A DNA stretch of 64,000 nt. Source: Bacteroidota bacterium. GTDB lineage: Bacteria; Bacteroidota; JABWAT01. Each line of letters starts with the position of its first letter. Within the stretch, counting starts at the first letter, position 1. Shown here piece after piece: positions 34,500-42,841 of the stretch. Where the stretch lies: contig JABWAT010000001.1 in NCBI GenBank assembly GCA_013360915.1, positions 69,259-133,258 of the forward strand. Direction: 5' to 3'. Under the pieces are notes generated by a model, which saw only the letters and a program-made list of their open reading frames with translations, had not been told where the DNA came from and ran no database searches. The translations under genes and the position numbers were made by a program.

Positions 34500-35476
34500 A
34501 ACCGGTTTTGGCAAATTATTATGTAACCAACCGTTGCAACGCCAGTTGCGATTTTTGCAACATCTGGGAAGATTTTAAAAGTCCCTTCATCCGTCTTGAA
34601 GACGCAGAAGTCAATCTGAAAGATCTGAAGCGACTTGGAGTTAAGGTTATCGATTTCACCGGTGGTGAACCATTGCTCCACCCTAAGATTGATGAGTTGC
34701 TCCGCATGGCCAAATTAAATGGATTTCTGACCACCATCACCACCAACGGTCTGTTATATCCGAAAAAAGCAGAATCCCTGGTCGGGTTGATTGACCTGCT
34801 GCATTTTTCACTCGACAGTCCGGTAAAAGAAGAACATGACAAGCACCGTGGAGTGGCCTGTTATGACAAGGTCTTTGAATCGTTGAAACTGGCACGGTCT
34901 CTGGGTGAGTTTCCAGACCTTCATTTCACGGTCCGGAATGACAACATTGATCATCTGGATACGATGATTGAACTGGCCAGAGAACACGGGGTGGTACTGA
35001 TCATCAATCCGCTGTTCAGCTATGGTGATCGCGGCGATCAGCTGACTCCGGATGTGTTGGACCGGTTAGAAACATACAGCGGGCAGGCGGGTGTTTACCT
35101 GAACCCGGCATTTATCGATCTGCGACGACAGGGCGGGAATCAGATCAAGGACCCGGTCTGTAAGGCGGTTTCATCAACCGTTGTCATCAGTGCCCGGAAT
35201 GAGCTGTTACTTCCCTGCTACCATTTTAATAACCAGAAAATTCCGCTCAATGGCAACCTGTTTGAAATCCGGAAGTCAGAAACGGTCCGTGAAGCAGAAA
35301 AGAAACAAGGACGATATGATTTTTGTCAGGGTTGTACGGTGAATTGTTACTTCGAACCTTCATTTGCCATCTCGGCAAACCGGTACATGCTGAAGTCACT
35401 TCCTTCAAAGCTTCGGTATTCCTTCACCAAATTTGTTACCCAACGTCTTCGCAGGAAACAATCCGGGCCGGTTTAA
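34496..35476 (+). CDS. radical SAM enzyme with SPASM-like C-terminal cysteines
   Basis: A 326-aa radical SAM protein. The cluster motif is CNASCDFC (CxxxCxxC) near residues 12-19, followed by FTGGEPLLHP and ITTNG. Further cysteines near 222, 242 and in CQGCTVNC near 281-288 suggest an auxiliary Fe-S cluster. The ATG at 34496 overlaps the glycosyltransferase stop (ATGA). It ends the glycosyltransferase operon, so it may modify the same glycolipid; the reaction is unknown. Its TAA stop overlaps that of the convergent trkH. Confidence 0.85.
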   Translation: MKPVLANYYVTNRCNASCDFCNIWEDFKSPFIRLEDAEVNLKDLKRLGVKVIDFTGGEPLLHPKIDELLRMAKLNGFLTTITTNGLLYPKKAESLVGLIDLLHFSLDSPVKEEHDKHRGVACYDKVFESLKLARSLGEFPDLHFTVRNDNIDHLDTMIELAREHGVVLIINPLFSYGDRGDQLTPDVLDRLETYSGQAGVYLNPAFIDLRRQGGNQIKDPVCKAVSSTVVISARNELLLPCYHFNNQKIPLNGNLFEIRKSETVREAEKKQGRYDFCQGCTVNCYFEPSFAISANRYMLKSLPSKLRYSFTKFVTQRLRRKQSGPV

Positions 35477-36957
35477 CCAACCTGCAACTTTATTCCATCT
35501 TCGGTCTGTGTCCCTGAAACAGGACCTTCAATCCGCGGGAAAAAGGCTGCTCCCACATTCAATAAATTGACCCGACCGATAAACATGGCAAGAATCAGGA
35601 TTCCTTTCGAGAGGTCCGAAAGCTCCCCGTTACAGAATCCCGAAGACAATCCAACGGTACCAAAAGCTGAAACGGTATCAAACAGGACCTTCATAAACAG
35701 GTAGTCTGGATTCAGAACTATCAGAATAAGAGCTGCCAGAAAGATAAAGGCGGTACTCATCACATAAAGTTTAACCGCATTGCTGATCGAGTTCCGGGCA
35801 ATAACCTGACCAAACAGGCGAACACGCGTCAAACCTTTAAAACTATCCCTCAGGTAGGCGACCACCAGTGCAAAGGTGGTTATTTTAATGCCTCCGGCCG
35901 TTCCCTGCGGTGCAGCACCCACAAACATAAGCAGGACCAGAAACACATAGGATGAGGCAACAAAATGGGTGGTATCGACAATGTTGAAACCGGCTGTACG
36001 CGAGGTAACCGACATAAAAAGCGAATGAAACCACTGCTGAATGGTTCCATAACCACCAATTGACTGCGGATTCGACTGTTCAATCAGAAAGAAGAACACC
36101 GTTCCTGCCAGCAACAGAATGAAGGTCCACAGAATAACCACTTTAATCTGGACGGTGGTGGCATGTCCTTTTATTTCATCGAGCATATCGGCGGCTTTCA
36201 GCCTTGTTGCCTCGGTGATGGTATACAATCCGATAAACAACCCTTCAAATCGCCCCTGGGTCATGACCCGGGTTTCAATATTGACAATCAGACGGTTGGC
36301 CGCTTTTTCGGCCACTACCAGAAAAAGACGTTCCAGACCAATCAGAACAGGATAACCGATCCCACCCAGAATGATAAGAAGCATGACCATTGAAGAAAAC
36401 GGGAAATTGTCTGCAAAAGGAACCAGTCCGTCATAAAAAATCGAAATGCCGGCATTGTTAAAGGCAGAAACACTTGTAAACAGAGCCAGCCAGACCCGTT
36501 GCCAACCCGATACTTCATCAGCGAAGAACCACAGAAAGACAAAGCCGACCATTTCAATGGCAATGGTGATCCGGATGGTGGAATAAAGAAAATACAAGAC
36601 GGTCCGGCTGGCACCATGGATATCGACTATTTCACCCAGAATCCGGTGCGAAAGAAACCCCCGGTCGTTATACTGTCCGTACCAGATTAACCTGAGGAAG
36701 GCAATAACCGATATACCACCGACCTGAATGAGGATCATGGTAATAAACTGACCGGCAAACGTGAATTTCGAGAAATCAGTCGTGAGAAGGCCGGTTACAC
36801 AGGTGGCTGAAACCGATGTGAACAAGGCATCAATGAAAGGAAGACCGTTTGACGATTCCGAGATCCACAACAGAATGGATCCGACCAGAATGAAGAGAAA
36901 GAAGGAAAGAAGAGTAAGCTGGGGCGCTGAAAGAGACCGGAAATAACCAGAGGACAT
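35473..36957 (-). CDS. trkH: TrkH/KtrB-family potassium uptake subunit
   Basis: A 494-aa membrane protein with about ten helices. Four pore-loop repeats end in filter-like segments SVSATCVTGL, SVSAFNNAGIS, SVTSRTAGFN and TVSAFGTVGLS. It should conduct K+ (or Na+/K+) gated by a cytosolic TrkA/KtrA ring, whose gene is not adjacent. The ATG follows directly on a terminator U-tract with no SD, and no other Met lies near the N-terminus. This start is odd. Confidence 0.9.
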   Translation of the reverse strand: MSSGYFRSLSAPQLTLLSFFLFILVGSILLWISESSNGLPFIDALFTSVSATCVTGLLTTDFSKFTFAGQFITMILIQVGGISVIAFLRLIWYGQYNDRGFLSHRILGEIVDIHGASRTVLYFLYSTIRITIAIEMVGFVFLWFFADEVSGWQRVWLALFTSVSAFNNAGISIFYDGLVPFADNFPFSSMVMLLIILGGIGYPVLIGLERLFLVVAEKAANRLIVNIETRVMTQGRFEGLFIGLYTITEATRLKAADMLDEIKGHATTVQIKVVILWTFILLLAGTVFFFLIEQSNPQSIGGYGTIQQWFHSLFMSVTSRTAGFNIVDTTHFVASSYVFLVLLMFVGAAPQGTAGGIKITTFALVVAYLRDSFKGLTRVRLFGQVIARNSISNAVKLYVMSTAFIFLAALILIVLNPDYLFMKVLFDTVSAFGTVGLSSGFCNGELSDLSKGILILAMFIGRVNLLNVGAAFFPRIEGPVSGTQTEDGIKLQVG

Positions 36958-36993
36958 AAAAAAAACCGGGCACCTTCAGTTCAGGTACCCGGT
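36958..36993 (-). terminator. terminator of the STAS gene abutting the trkH start codon
   Basis: On minus a ten-pair stem ACCGGGUACC / GGUGCCCGGU (one G-U pair, nine-base loop, 36993-36965) is followed by seven U and then, with no gap, the trkH AUG. It starts 18 bp after the STAS stop. Confidence 0.85.
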
Positions 36994-37010
36994 AAATGTG
37001 GTAGAAAGAA

Positions 37011-37346
37011 TCAGAAACTGTTTACAGCGTCATCAACCGACTTGTGACACTCAAATACTTTGATCAGTTGAGTGACTACCAGGAGTGATTCGATTTTTTG
37101 CTCAACGCGAACCAGTTTCATGGCACCGCCCGCATCTTTCACTGTGTTCAGACAGCTGACGATGGCACCAAGTCCGGAGCTGTTCATCCATTTAATATTA
37201 CCCAGATCGAGTACGATTTTGGTATGCCCGTCTTTCACGAGTTTAGCGACTTCATCACGGACCTCTTTGGTCTCATCGCCGCCCATCAGTTTTCCATTCA
37301 ACTCGAGAACCGATACAGGTCCGACATGGCTGACCTTGATACTCAT
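37011..37346 (-). CDS. STAS-domain anti-sigma factor antagonist
   Basis: A 111-aa single-domain SpoIIAA/RsbV-like protein. The phosphorylation site lies in MNSSGLGA (Ser57 most likely), preceded by IVLDLGNIKW. When dephosphorylated, such proteins bind an anti-sigma kinase. No kinase gene is adjacent; the RsbW-like kinase at 62345 could be the partner, or this one serves another network. AGGAG lies eight bases before the ATG, and a TTGACA promoter is present upstream. Confidence 0.9.
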   Translation of the reverse strand: MSIKVSHVGPVSVLELNGKLMGGDETKEVRDEVAKLVKDGHTKIVLDLGNIKWMNSSGLGAIVSCLNTVKDAGGAMKLVRVEQKIESLLVVTQLIKVFECHKSVDDAVNSF

Positions 37347-37373
37347 TGACTCACTCCTGAAAAATTAAGGAAC

Positions 37374-37404
37374 CAAATATCGGCTGATGTAAAAATAATG
37401 TCAA
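37374..37404 (-). promoter_or_regulatory. promoter of the STAS gene
   Basis: On minus, a perfect TTGACA (37404-37399), 17-bp spacer and GATATT (37381-37376, continuing TG) match the architecture of the greA promoter. The leader would be about 25 nt with an AGGAG SD. Confidence 0.65.
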
Positions 37405-37447
37405 CCCAAAACTGGAAAGCATCTGATTGTATGATTTTCTCCACTTT

Positions 37448-37479
37448 TTGAACGGGACTTCGGGTGTCCTGTATCTTTG
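37448..37479 (+). promoter_or_regulatory. candidate miaE promoter
   Basis: TTGAAC (37448-37453), an 18-bp spacer and an exact TATCTTTG (37472-37479) lie just before the gene, fitting TTG-N21-TAnnTTTG. The box ends three bases before the ATG, so transcription would begin at the start codon. Confidence 0.55.
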
Positions 37480-37482
37480 TAT

Positions 37483-38055
37483 ATGCTTAAACTTAAAGTG
37501 GAGACTCCCCGGGGCTGGGTTGACCAGGTGATGGAGTCACCTGCCGATCTCGTCACCGACCACATACACTGCGAACAAAAGGCGGTTCTCTCTGCCCTTT
37601 CTCTGATGAATGCCTGGCCGGATCATACCGAACTGGTTGCAGCCATGGCTGATCTGGCTGAGGAAGAAGCATCCCACATCCGGATGGTGATTGATTTCGC
37701 CCGTGAACGCGGGTACGCTTACCGGAAGGCCGGTTCAGACCGGTATGCCAGCCGGTTACACCCACTCATCCGCAAAGGAACCACGTTTAAACTGCTCGAT
37801 CAGCTGCTGATTTCGGCCATTATTGAAGCAAGGAGTTGTGAGCGGTTCGATCTGATTGTCCGGTTCTCACATGATGCTGGATTCAGAAATTTCTACCGGA
37901 CGCTCTTTGAGTCAGAAGCGCGGCATTACGCTTTGTTTGTCAATCTGGCATTGACTTATTATAACCGTGAGGTTGTTTTTGCGCGATTGGACGAATTGTT
38001 GAATGCCGAAGCCGATATCATCGGCTCCCTGCCTCCAGAACCCTGTATGCATTGA
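37483..38055 (+). CDS. miaE: tRNA 2-methylthio-N6-isopentenyladenosine hydroxylase
   Basis: A 190-aa di-iron monooxygenase hydroxylating the isopentenyl group on A37. Ligands fit two ExxH pairs plus two Glu: Glu31, Glu62-His65, Glu115, Glu145-His148. It acts after MiaA (encoded at 23634) and MiaB, and needs oxygen, so the organism is probably at least facultatively aerobic. The start is the ATG at 37483; no SD is present. It converges on lipB with a 3-bp gap. Confidence 0.87.
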   Translation: MLKLKVETPRGWVDQVMESPADLVTDHIHCEQKAVLSALSLMNAWPDHTELVAAMADLAEEEASHIRMVIDFARERGYAYRKAGSDRYASRLHPLIRKGTTFKLLDQLLISAIIEARSCERFDLIVRFSHDAGFRNFYRTLFESEARHYALFVNLALTYYNREVVFARLDELLNAEADIIGSLPPEPCMH

Positions 38056-38058
38056 CCT

Positions 38059-38721
38059 TCAGACTGTTAAATCGCCTGCAGGAATCAATGAGGCCGTCCG
38101 GTTAAATTCCTGTTCAAATTCCTTAATCAGATGGTAAATGACCTGATCAATGGGAATTTCCCGGGTTGTTATGGCCTGCATGGATGTCATGACTTCAGCG
38201 TTTAAACCGCAAGGCTGAATGCGGGAAAAATAAGACAGATCTGTGTTGACATTCAGAGCAATGCCATGAAAGGTGATCCACTTTTTAACGGCAATCCCGA
38301 TGGAGGCAATTTTCCGGTCTCCTATCCATACACCGGTATAACCTTTTACTTTGGTGCCTTTTATTCCCCATTTACTCAGAGTCCTGATCACGATATCTTC
38401 AAGACTTCTGAGGTAAAAATCGAGATGGGTGTGAATGGCTTCCAGATTCATGATCGGATAAATAACCAATTGTCCCGGGCCATGGTAGGTTACATCACCA
38501 CCCCGTTCAATTTCAATCACCGGTATTTCACCGGGATTAAGCACATTCTGCAGGGCGTCCTTTTTCCTTCCCACTGTAAACACGTGAGGGTGTTCTACTA
38601 AAAGAACGACATCATCGCTGCTGTTGTCTGAGTGGAGTTGTTCAACCAGCTTTCTCTGAAGCACAAGCGTTTCTTCATAGGGTTTTACCCCCAGATTAAC
38701 AAACCGGATCAATTCTTTCAC
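38059..38721 (-). CDS. lipB: octanoyl-ACP:protein N-octanoyltransferase
   Basis: A 220-aa transferase that loads octanoate from ACP onto lipoyl domains, feeding LipA. Motifs are GGDVTYHGPGQLVIYP near 75-90, the Lys in IGIAVKKWITFHG and the acyl-carrying Cys in QPCGLNAEV. Length is normal. It overlaps the SDR gene by four bases. lipA is not in the window. Confidence 0.93.
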   Translation of the reverse strand: MKELIRFVNLGVKPYEETLVLQRKLVEQLHSDNSSDDVVLLVEHPHVFTVGRKKDALQNVLNPGEIPVIEIERGGDVTYHGPGQLVIYPIMNLEAIHTHLDFYLRSLEDIVIRTLSKWGIKGTKVKGYTGVWIGDRKIASIGIAVKKWITFHGIALNVNTDLSYFSRIQPCGLNAEVMTSMQAITTREIPIDQVIYHLIKEFEQEFNRTASLIPAGDLTV

Positions 38722-39452
38722 AGCAGTGCACGTCCCCCGTCAACAGTTAATACCGAACCAGTCATGAAGGTACTTTTCAGGATAACATCAATCAACCGGA
38801 TCACCTCCTCGGGAGAGCCGATCCGGTTCAGCAGAGACCGGGATTTTGCGAAGGCCAGTTCTTCTTCTCCTGCTGCATCGAATGGGATGACAGTCCCGGG
38901 AGCAATGGCATTGACCTGAACAGAAGGTGCACAGGCAATCGCCAGTTGCCGGGTCAGATGGATTACACCCGACTTGGTGAGCGAATAAACCAGATAACGG
39001 GTCCAGTTCAGACTGCCTGCTGTATCGGCGATGTTGATGATGTGCCCGGTTTTCATATGTGGAATAAGAGCCTGGGTCAGGAAAAACAACCCTTTCAGGT
39101 TGATGGCAAACAGTTGTTCCCAATCTGAATCATTAACGGTCCCAAGCCTGGTTTCCCTGATCACGGCCGCATTATTAATCAGAACCACCGGCGAACCACC
39201 CGACAGGGTTACCATTTGTCCGACTGTGGCGATATAATCCTCAGCCTTCAGGTTACAGTAGTCGAGTGAAAAAAAATGAAAACAGGGGTGGTCAGCCAGG
39301 TCGAAAGGCAGTACGGGTTCCTTCTCGTGTGAAGTGCCAACCACCCGATAGCCGGAAATAAGCAAATGACGCGTGATCGCCAATCCGAGACGTCGGATTC
39401 CACCCGTTACCACGGCCACCGGCCTGTTATGATCAGTTACCTGAGAAGTCAT
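38718..39452 (-). CDS. short-chain dehydrogenase/reductase, FolM/pteridine-reductase-like
   Basis: A 244-aa SDR. The cofactor motif TGGIRRLGLAI has the paired Arg seen in NADPH-dependent pteridine reductases and FolM; NNAAV, the catalytic Ser region IINIADTAGS and YLVYSLTKSG (YxxxK) follow, then NAIAPGTVIP. It may reduce dihydromonapterin or dihydrofolate, but a 3-oxoacyl reductase role is possible. The ATG at 39452 overlaps the methyltransferase by 20 bases; an in-frame ATG at 39482 is less likely. Confidence 0.78.
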   Translation of the reverse strand: MTSQVTDHNRPVAVVTGGIRRLGLAITRHLLISGYRVVGTSHEKEPVLPFDLADHPCFHFFSLDYCNLKAEDYIATVGQMVTLSGGSPVVLINNAAVIRETRLGTVNDSDWEQLFAINLKGLFFLTQALIPHMKTGHIINIADTAGSLNWTRYLVYSLTKSGVIHLTRQLAIACAPSVQVNAIAPGTVIPFDAAGEEELAFAKSRSLLNRIGSPEEVIRLIDVILKSTFMTGSVLTVDGGRALL

Positions 39453-40212
39453 AGATGGCAATCGCACCGGCGACACCGGCATTGAGTGAATCGATTAGTG
39501 GGTTTTTTCCGCTGATATGGATTGAAATGGCCGTTTCGGGAATCCGGGAGGCCAGCATACTGCGGAAACCATGAGCCTCATTTCCAACCAGCAAAACCAA
39601 CGGGTCCTGTTGGGAACTGACAGATCTGATGGGACTTCCATCCATTTCCAGACGGTAAATGCGGTGCGAAAGTGCCAGTTGGTTCAGTAGCCCCAATTCA
39701 CGGTCATCGTTCACAACCGGGATCGAAAAGCACGAGGCCGCCGTGCTTCGTATCACCTTTGGTGAAGTCCAGTCGGCACAGTCTGGTGTCAGCAGAACCG
39801 CATCCCAACCAAACCAGGCAGCCGTCCGGATAAGCGTCCCCAGGTTACCAGGATCCTGAACATTGAAAAGGCACAGAATTTTTTTTACACCGGTTTGGGA
39901 AAGCTGATAACCAGCCCACGGATTTCTGACGATGGCCACCACAGGCTGAGGGTGGCCGGTTTCGGTCAATTTTTCAAGCTGACGCAGTGTAACCAGTCTG
40001 ATACAGGATTCAGGAAACGGTTTTAACCAGGAAGGCAGAGAGGTTTCCTCGCCGGGATACCAGAAAACTTTTTCGACCCACTGCGGATGCCGGGCCAGGT
40101 CTGTGATCAGATGAATGCCTTCTGCCAGAAAGGTGCCCGTTTCTTTACGGAATTTTTTCTGAAAAAGGGCGGAGGCTGCCGACAGCTCGGCTTGTGAAGC
40201 CGGGCGACTCAC
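39433..40212 (-). CDS. SpoU/TrmH-family RNA 2'-O-methyltransferase
   Basis: A 259-aa SPOUT methyltransferase. The N-terminal 90 residues are a substrate-binding domain; the catalytic part has NVQDPGNLGTLIRTA, LLVGNEAHGF and the C-terminal knot SLNAGVAGAIAIYDF. It probably methylates rRNA or tRNA; the exact site is unknown. The start is GTG at 40212, overlapping the upstream TGA (GTGA) inside a hairpin. Confidence 0.85.
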   Translation of the reverse strand: MSRPASQAELSAASALFQKKFRKETGTFLAEGIHLITDLARHPQWVEKVFWYPGEETSLPSWLKPFPESCIRLVTLRQLEKLTETGHPQPVVAIVRNPWAGYQLSQTGVKKILCLFNVQDPGNLGTLIRTAAWFGWDAVLLTPDCADWTSPKVIRSTAASCFSIPVVNDDRELGLLNQLALSHRIYRLEMDGSPIRSVSSQQDPLVLLVGNEAHGFRSMLASRIPETAISIHISGKNPLIDSLNAGVAGAIAIYDFSGN

Positions 40213-40219
40213 CCGGCTT
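40197..40219. other. hairpin over the stop/start junction
   Basis: An eight-pair inverted repeat (AAGCCGGG / CCCGGCTT, seven-base loop) is centred on the GTGA where the carbonic-anhydrase-like gene stops and the methyltransferase starts. On plus it is followed by further T, but no plus-strand transcript is expected there. Confidence 0.55.
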
Positions 40220-40748
40220 TTTCCATTTCCAGATAGGATTTCACATAATTCTGATAGTTAAGAGAGGACTGATGCAGACCTTCGATTTCTGCCGGGGTCA
40301 GATCCCGGATGATTTTGCCGGGAACGCCGGCCACCAGAACGCCTTCAGGAACCACAAACCGTTCACGGATAAGCGTTCCTGCTGCAACGAGGGAATTTTT
40401 ATTAACAACGGCCTGGTCCAGAATGGTTGCGCGCATGCCAATCAGAGCAAAATCATGTACGGTACATCCGTGCAGCATCACACCGTGGCCGATGGTCACA
40501 TCATTTCCGATCAGCGTCGGAAACTGATCATGTGTCACGTGAATTATCGACCCATCCTGCACATTGGTCCGCTCCCCGATCCGGATATGGAACACATCTC
40601 CACGGATCACAGAACCAAACCACACACTGCTGCCTGCACCGATTTCAACATCACCAATGATGTAACATCCTTCGGTGACAAATACCGATGGATGGAGTTT
40701 GGGAAAGGTATTCTTATAAGGTAAAAGCCGTCCTTTCATGTACGACAT
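40209..40748 (-). CDS. gamma-carbonic anhydrase-like hexapeptide protein
   Basis: A 179-aa left-handed beta-helix protein of the YrdA/PaaY family. Repeats such as IIGDVEIGAGSSVWFGSVIRGD are followed by RIGERTNVQDGSIIHV and TIGHGVMLHGC, which supply the zinc histidines. Some members are carbonic anhydrases, others thioesterase- or ferripyochelin-binding-like, so activity is unsure. GGAG lies six bases before the ATG. Confidence 0.87.
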   Translation of the reverse strand: MSYMKGRLLPYKNTFPKLHPSVFVTEGCYIIGDVEIGAGSSVWFGSVIRGDVFHIRIGERTNVQDGSIIHVTHDQFPTLIGNDVTIGHGVMLHGCTVHDFALIGMRATILDQAVVNKNSLVAAGTLIRERFVVPEGVLVAGVPGKIIRDLTPAEIEGLHQSSLNYQNYVKSYLEMEKAG

Positions 40749-40795
40749 GGTTTTCTCCGATTTATAAGTGGAAGGTGGTCATTCTCCCCGGGTAG

Positions 40796-41941
40796 TCAGG
40801 CTGGAACCATCCGGTCTTTCATCAGACTGATAAAGTCCCTGAACAGATAGTGACTGTCATGCGGCCCAGGTGATGCTTCCGGGTGGTACTGAACAGAGAA
40901 AAACGGGAGGGTCCTGTGCCGGATCCCCTCAACGGTCTGGTCATTCAGGTTAAGATGAGTCAGTTCAACTCCGGAGGGAAGGCTGTCTGTATCAACAGCA
41001 AAGCCATGATTTTGGGCGGTTATTTCAATGGCACCGGTTTTCAGGTTCTTAACCGGGTGATTCCCTCCCCGGTGCCCGAATTTCAGTTTATACGTTTTTG
41101 CGCCCAAAGCCAGAGCGGCAATCTGATGTCCGAGACAAATTCCAAAAACAGGTATGCCCGATTCGATCAGTTCTTTCACCACCGGAATGGTGTACGTAAC
41201 AGCCGCGGGATCTCCGGGTCCGTTCGAAAGAAAGACTCCCTGCGGCTGATAAGACCTGATTTCTTCCAATGAAGCCGAGGAAGGCAGAACGGTGACCTCG
41301 CATCCGGTCTGATTAAGGATTCGGAGAATGTTTTGTTTGATGCCGTAATCTATCGCAACAACACGGAATCTGGTATCGGGTTGTCCGTTTTGATCATATC
41401 CGCTTAACTGATGATCGGGTTTATAAACATAAGATTCACGAGTGGTTACTTCCGAAGCCAGATCGGCTCCCACCATGTCGGGACTTTCCTTGATTTTCTG
41501 AACCAGTTCAGCAACCGGGGTATCCATGTCGTGGGTAATGAGACACCGCATGGCACCTTCATTCCGGATGGCGAGTGTGAGAAACCGTGTATCGACTCCT
41601 TCGATACCAGGAATATTGTGTTTCTTAAGAAAGTCCGGCAAGGAATGGGTGGCGCGCCAGTTTGAAACGGTTTTTGAAACTTCACGGCAGACCATTCCGG
41701 TCACATGAAGCAGGCGGCTTTCCATATCCTCTTCATTGACTCCATAATTCCCGATATGCGGGTAGGTAAAAATGATGGTTTGCCGGCAGTAAGACGGGTC
41801 GGAAAGAATTTCCTGATAACCAGTCATGGAGGTGTTAAAGACCAATTCTCCAAACCGGTCGGTGCGGGCGCCAAAAGACGTACCGCGTACTTCGGTGCCA
41901 TTCTCGAGAACGAGACGGGCAGCAGGGGCCGTGGGGTTCAT
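40796..41941 (-). CDS. carA: carbamoyl-phosphate synthase small (glutaminase) subunit
   Basis: A 381-aa subunit supplying ammonia from glutamine for carbamoyl phosphate. The N-terminal domain has FNTSMTGYQEILSDPSY; the class I amidotransferase triad is Cys in FGICLGHQ and His/Glu in YHPEASPGPHD. The start at 41941 has AAGGAAG just upstream; an in-frame ATG at 41965 lacks one. carB is not adjacent. Confidence 0.95.
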   Translation of the reverse strand: MNPTAPAARLVLENGTEVRGTSFGARTDRFGELVFNTSMTGYQEILSDPSYCRQTIIFTYPHIGNYGVNEEDMESRLLHVTGMVCREVSKTVSNWRATHSLPDFLKKHNIPGIEGVDTRFLTLAIRNEGAMRCLITHDMDTPVAELVQKIKESPDMVGADLASEVTTRESYVYKPDHQLSGYDQNGQPDTRFRVVAIDYGIKQNILRILNQTGCEVTVLPSSASLEEIRSYQPQGVFLSNGPGDPAAVTYTIPVVKELIESGIPVFGICLGHQIAALALGAKTYKLKFGHRGGNHPVKNLKTGAIEITAQNHGFAVDTDSLPSGVELTHLNLNDQTVEGIRHRTLPFFSVQYHPEASPGPHDSHYLFRDFISLMKDRMVPA

Positions 41942-41995
41942 TTCTTCCTTTTCTGATTTGTGCAAAGAAACGATTTGGGCAGGATTTCTTCAACT

Positions 41996-42841
41996 TTACC
42001 GATGAGTTTTTACCACCGTGGAAGCCCATGCACCCGCAATGACCATGAGAATGGCGGTGGCATATAACCATAACAGAAAAATGAATACTGCCCCAAAATG
42101 CCCGGCGCTGGTCTGGATCGGATCCGAGAATCCGATCAGCTGATCAAGAAACAGGGTCAGTGATACCCAGACTGTTCCTGTGAATCCGGTGATCATGGCC
42201 ACCCTGCGGCTTCTGAGCGGAAGCGGGGTCCCCACCTTGATCAGAACAAAAAGACAGGTCGAAACAAACACAGTCACCATTACCACCCGGTACCAGAACC
42301 AAGGATTGGCTGTCCCGTCATTCTGTCCTGCCGGGGCGAATCCAAGCAGCCAGATAAGACCGCCACCCAAGGCTCCAAGCAGCAGAATCAAGGCAATGGC
42401 CCGGCTTCGGATACGCCAGGCTCTGGTATAACCTTCCTTTCCGCAATGCTTTTCCAGAAACCTGAAATACCGGCTGATTCCTGAAGTGGATGACCAGGCA
42501 AACAGCACCACCGAGGTAACCAGAAATCCCGAAACGGGTATCTTTCCAATCAGAGGCCCCATGGAATCAAATCCGGAACGAAGCACAGGTGGAAGCCAGG
42601 AACTGAGTATGCCGATACCAGAGGCAACGGTTCCGGTATCGGCACCCAACTCGCGGTAAAGCAAAGACAGGATAAGAACGGTGGGAATGAAGGAGAGAAA
42701 AAAATGAAACGCCAGCGCCGCCGAGGTTCCCGGTATATCAAGCTGCCGGATCGAACCGGCCAGTTGTTTCAGACGTTTGGATTTACTTCCGGCGGGCCGC
42801 TTCTTCTTCGGCTTTGCGGAGGGCAGCTTCCCGTTTTTCAA
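41996..42841 (-). CDS. YihY/BrkB-family membrane protein
   Basis: A 281-aa protein with a very basic N-terminus (many Lys/Arg in the first 25 residues) and six helices. Typical stretches are SAALAFHFFLSFIPTVLIL and ILSSWLPPVL; the C-terminus has FGAVFIFLLWLYATAILMVIAG. The family was once misannotated as RNase BN and its function is open; roles in envelope lipid traffic have been suggested. It overlaps the mlaD end by 59 bases, and no better start is seen. Confidence 0.85.
   Translation of the reverse strand: MKNGKLPSAKPKKKRPAGSKSKRLKQLAGSIRQLDIPGTSAALAFHFFLSFIPTVLILSLLYRELGADTGTVASGIGILSSWLPPVLRSGFDSMGPLIGKIPVSGFLVTSVVLFAWSSTSGISRYFRFLEKHCGKEGYTRAWRIRSRAIALILLLGALGGGLIWLLGFAPAGQNDGTANPWFWYRVVMVTVFVSTCLFVLIKVGTPLPLRSRRVAMITGFTGTVWVSLTLFLDQLIGFSDPIQTSAGHFGAVFIFLLWLYATAILMVIAGAWASTVVKTHR

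Noticed and set aside
40194-40724. 176-aa plus-strand ORF
   Set aside because: It is a mirror of the gamma-carbonic-anhydrase-like gene; the hexapeptide repeats make the antisense frame open.
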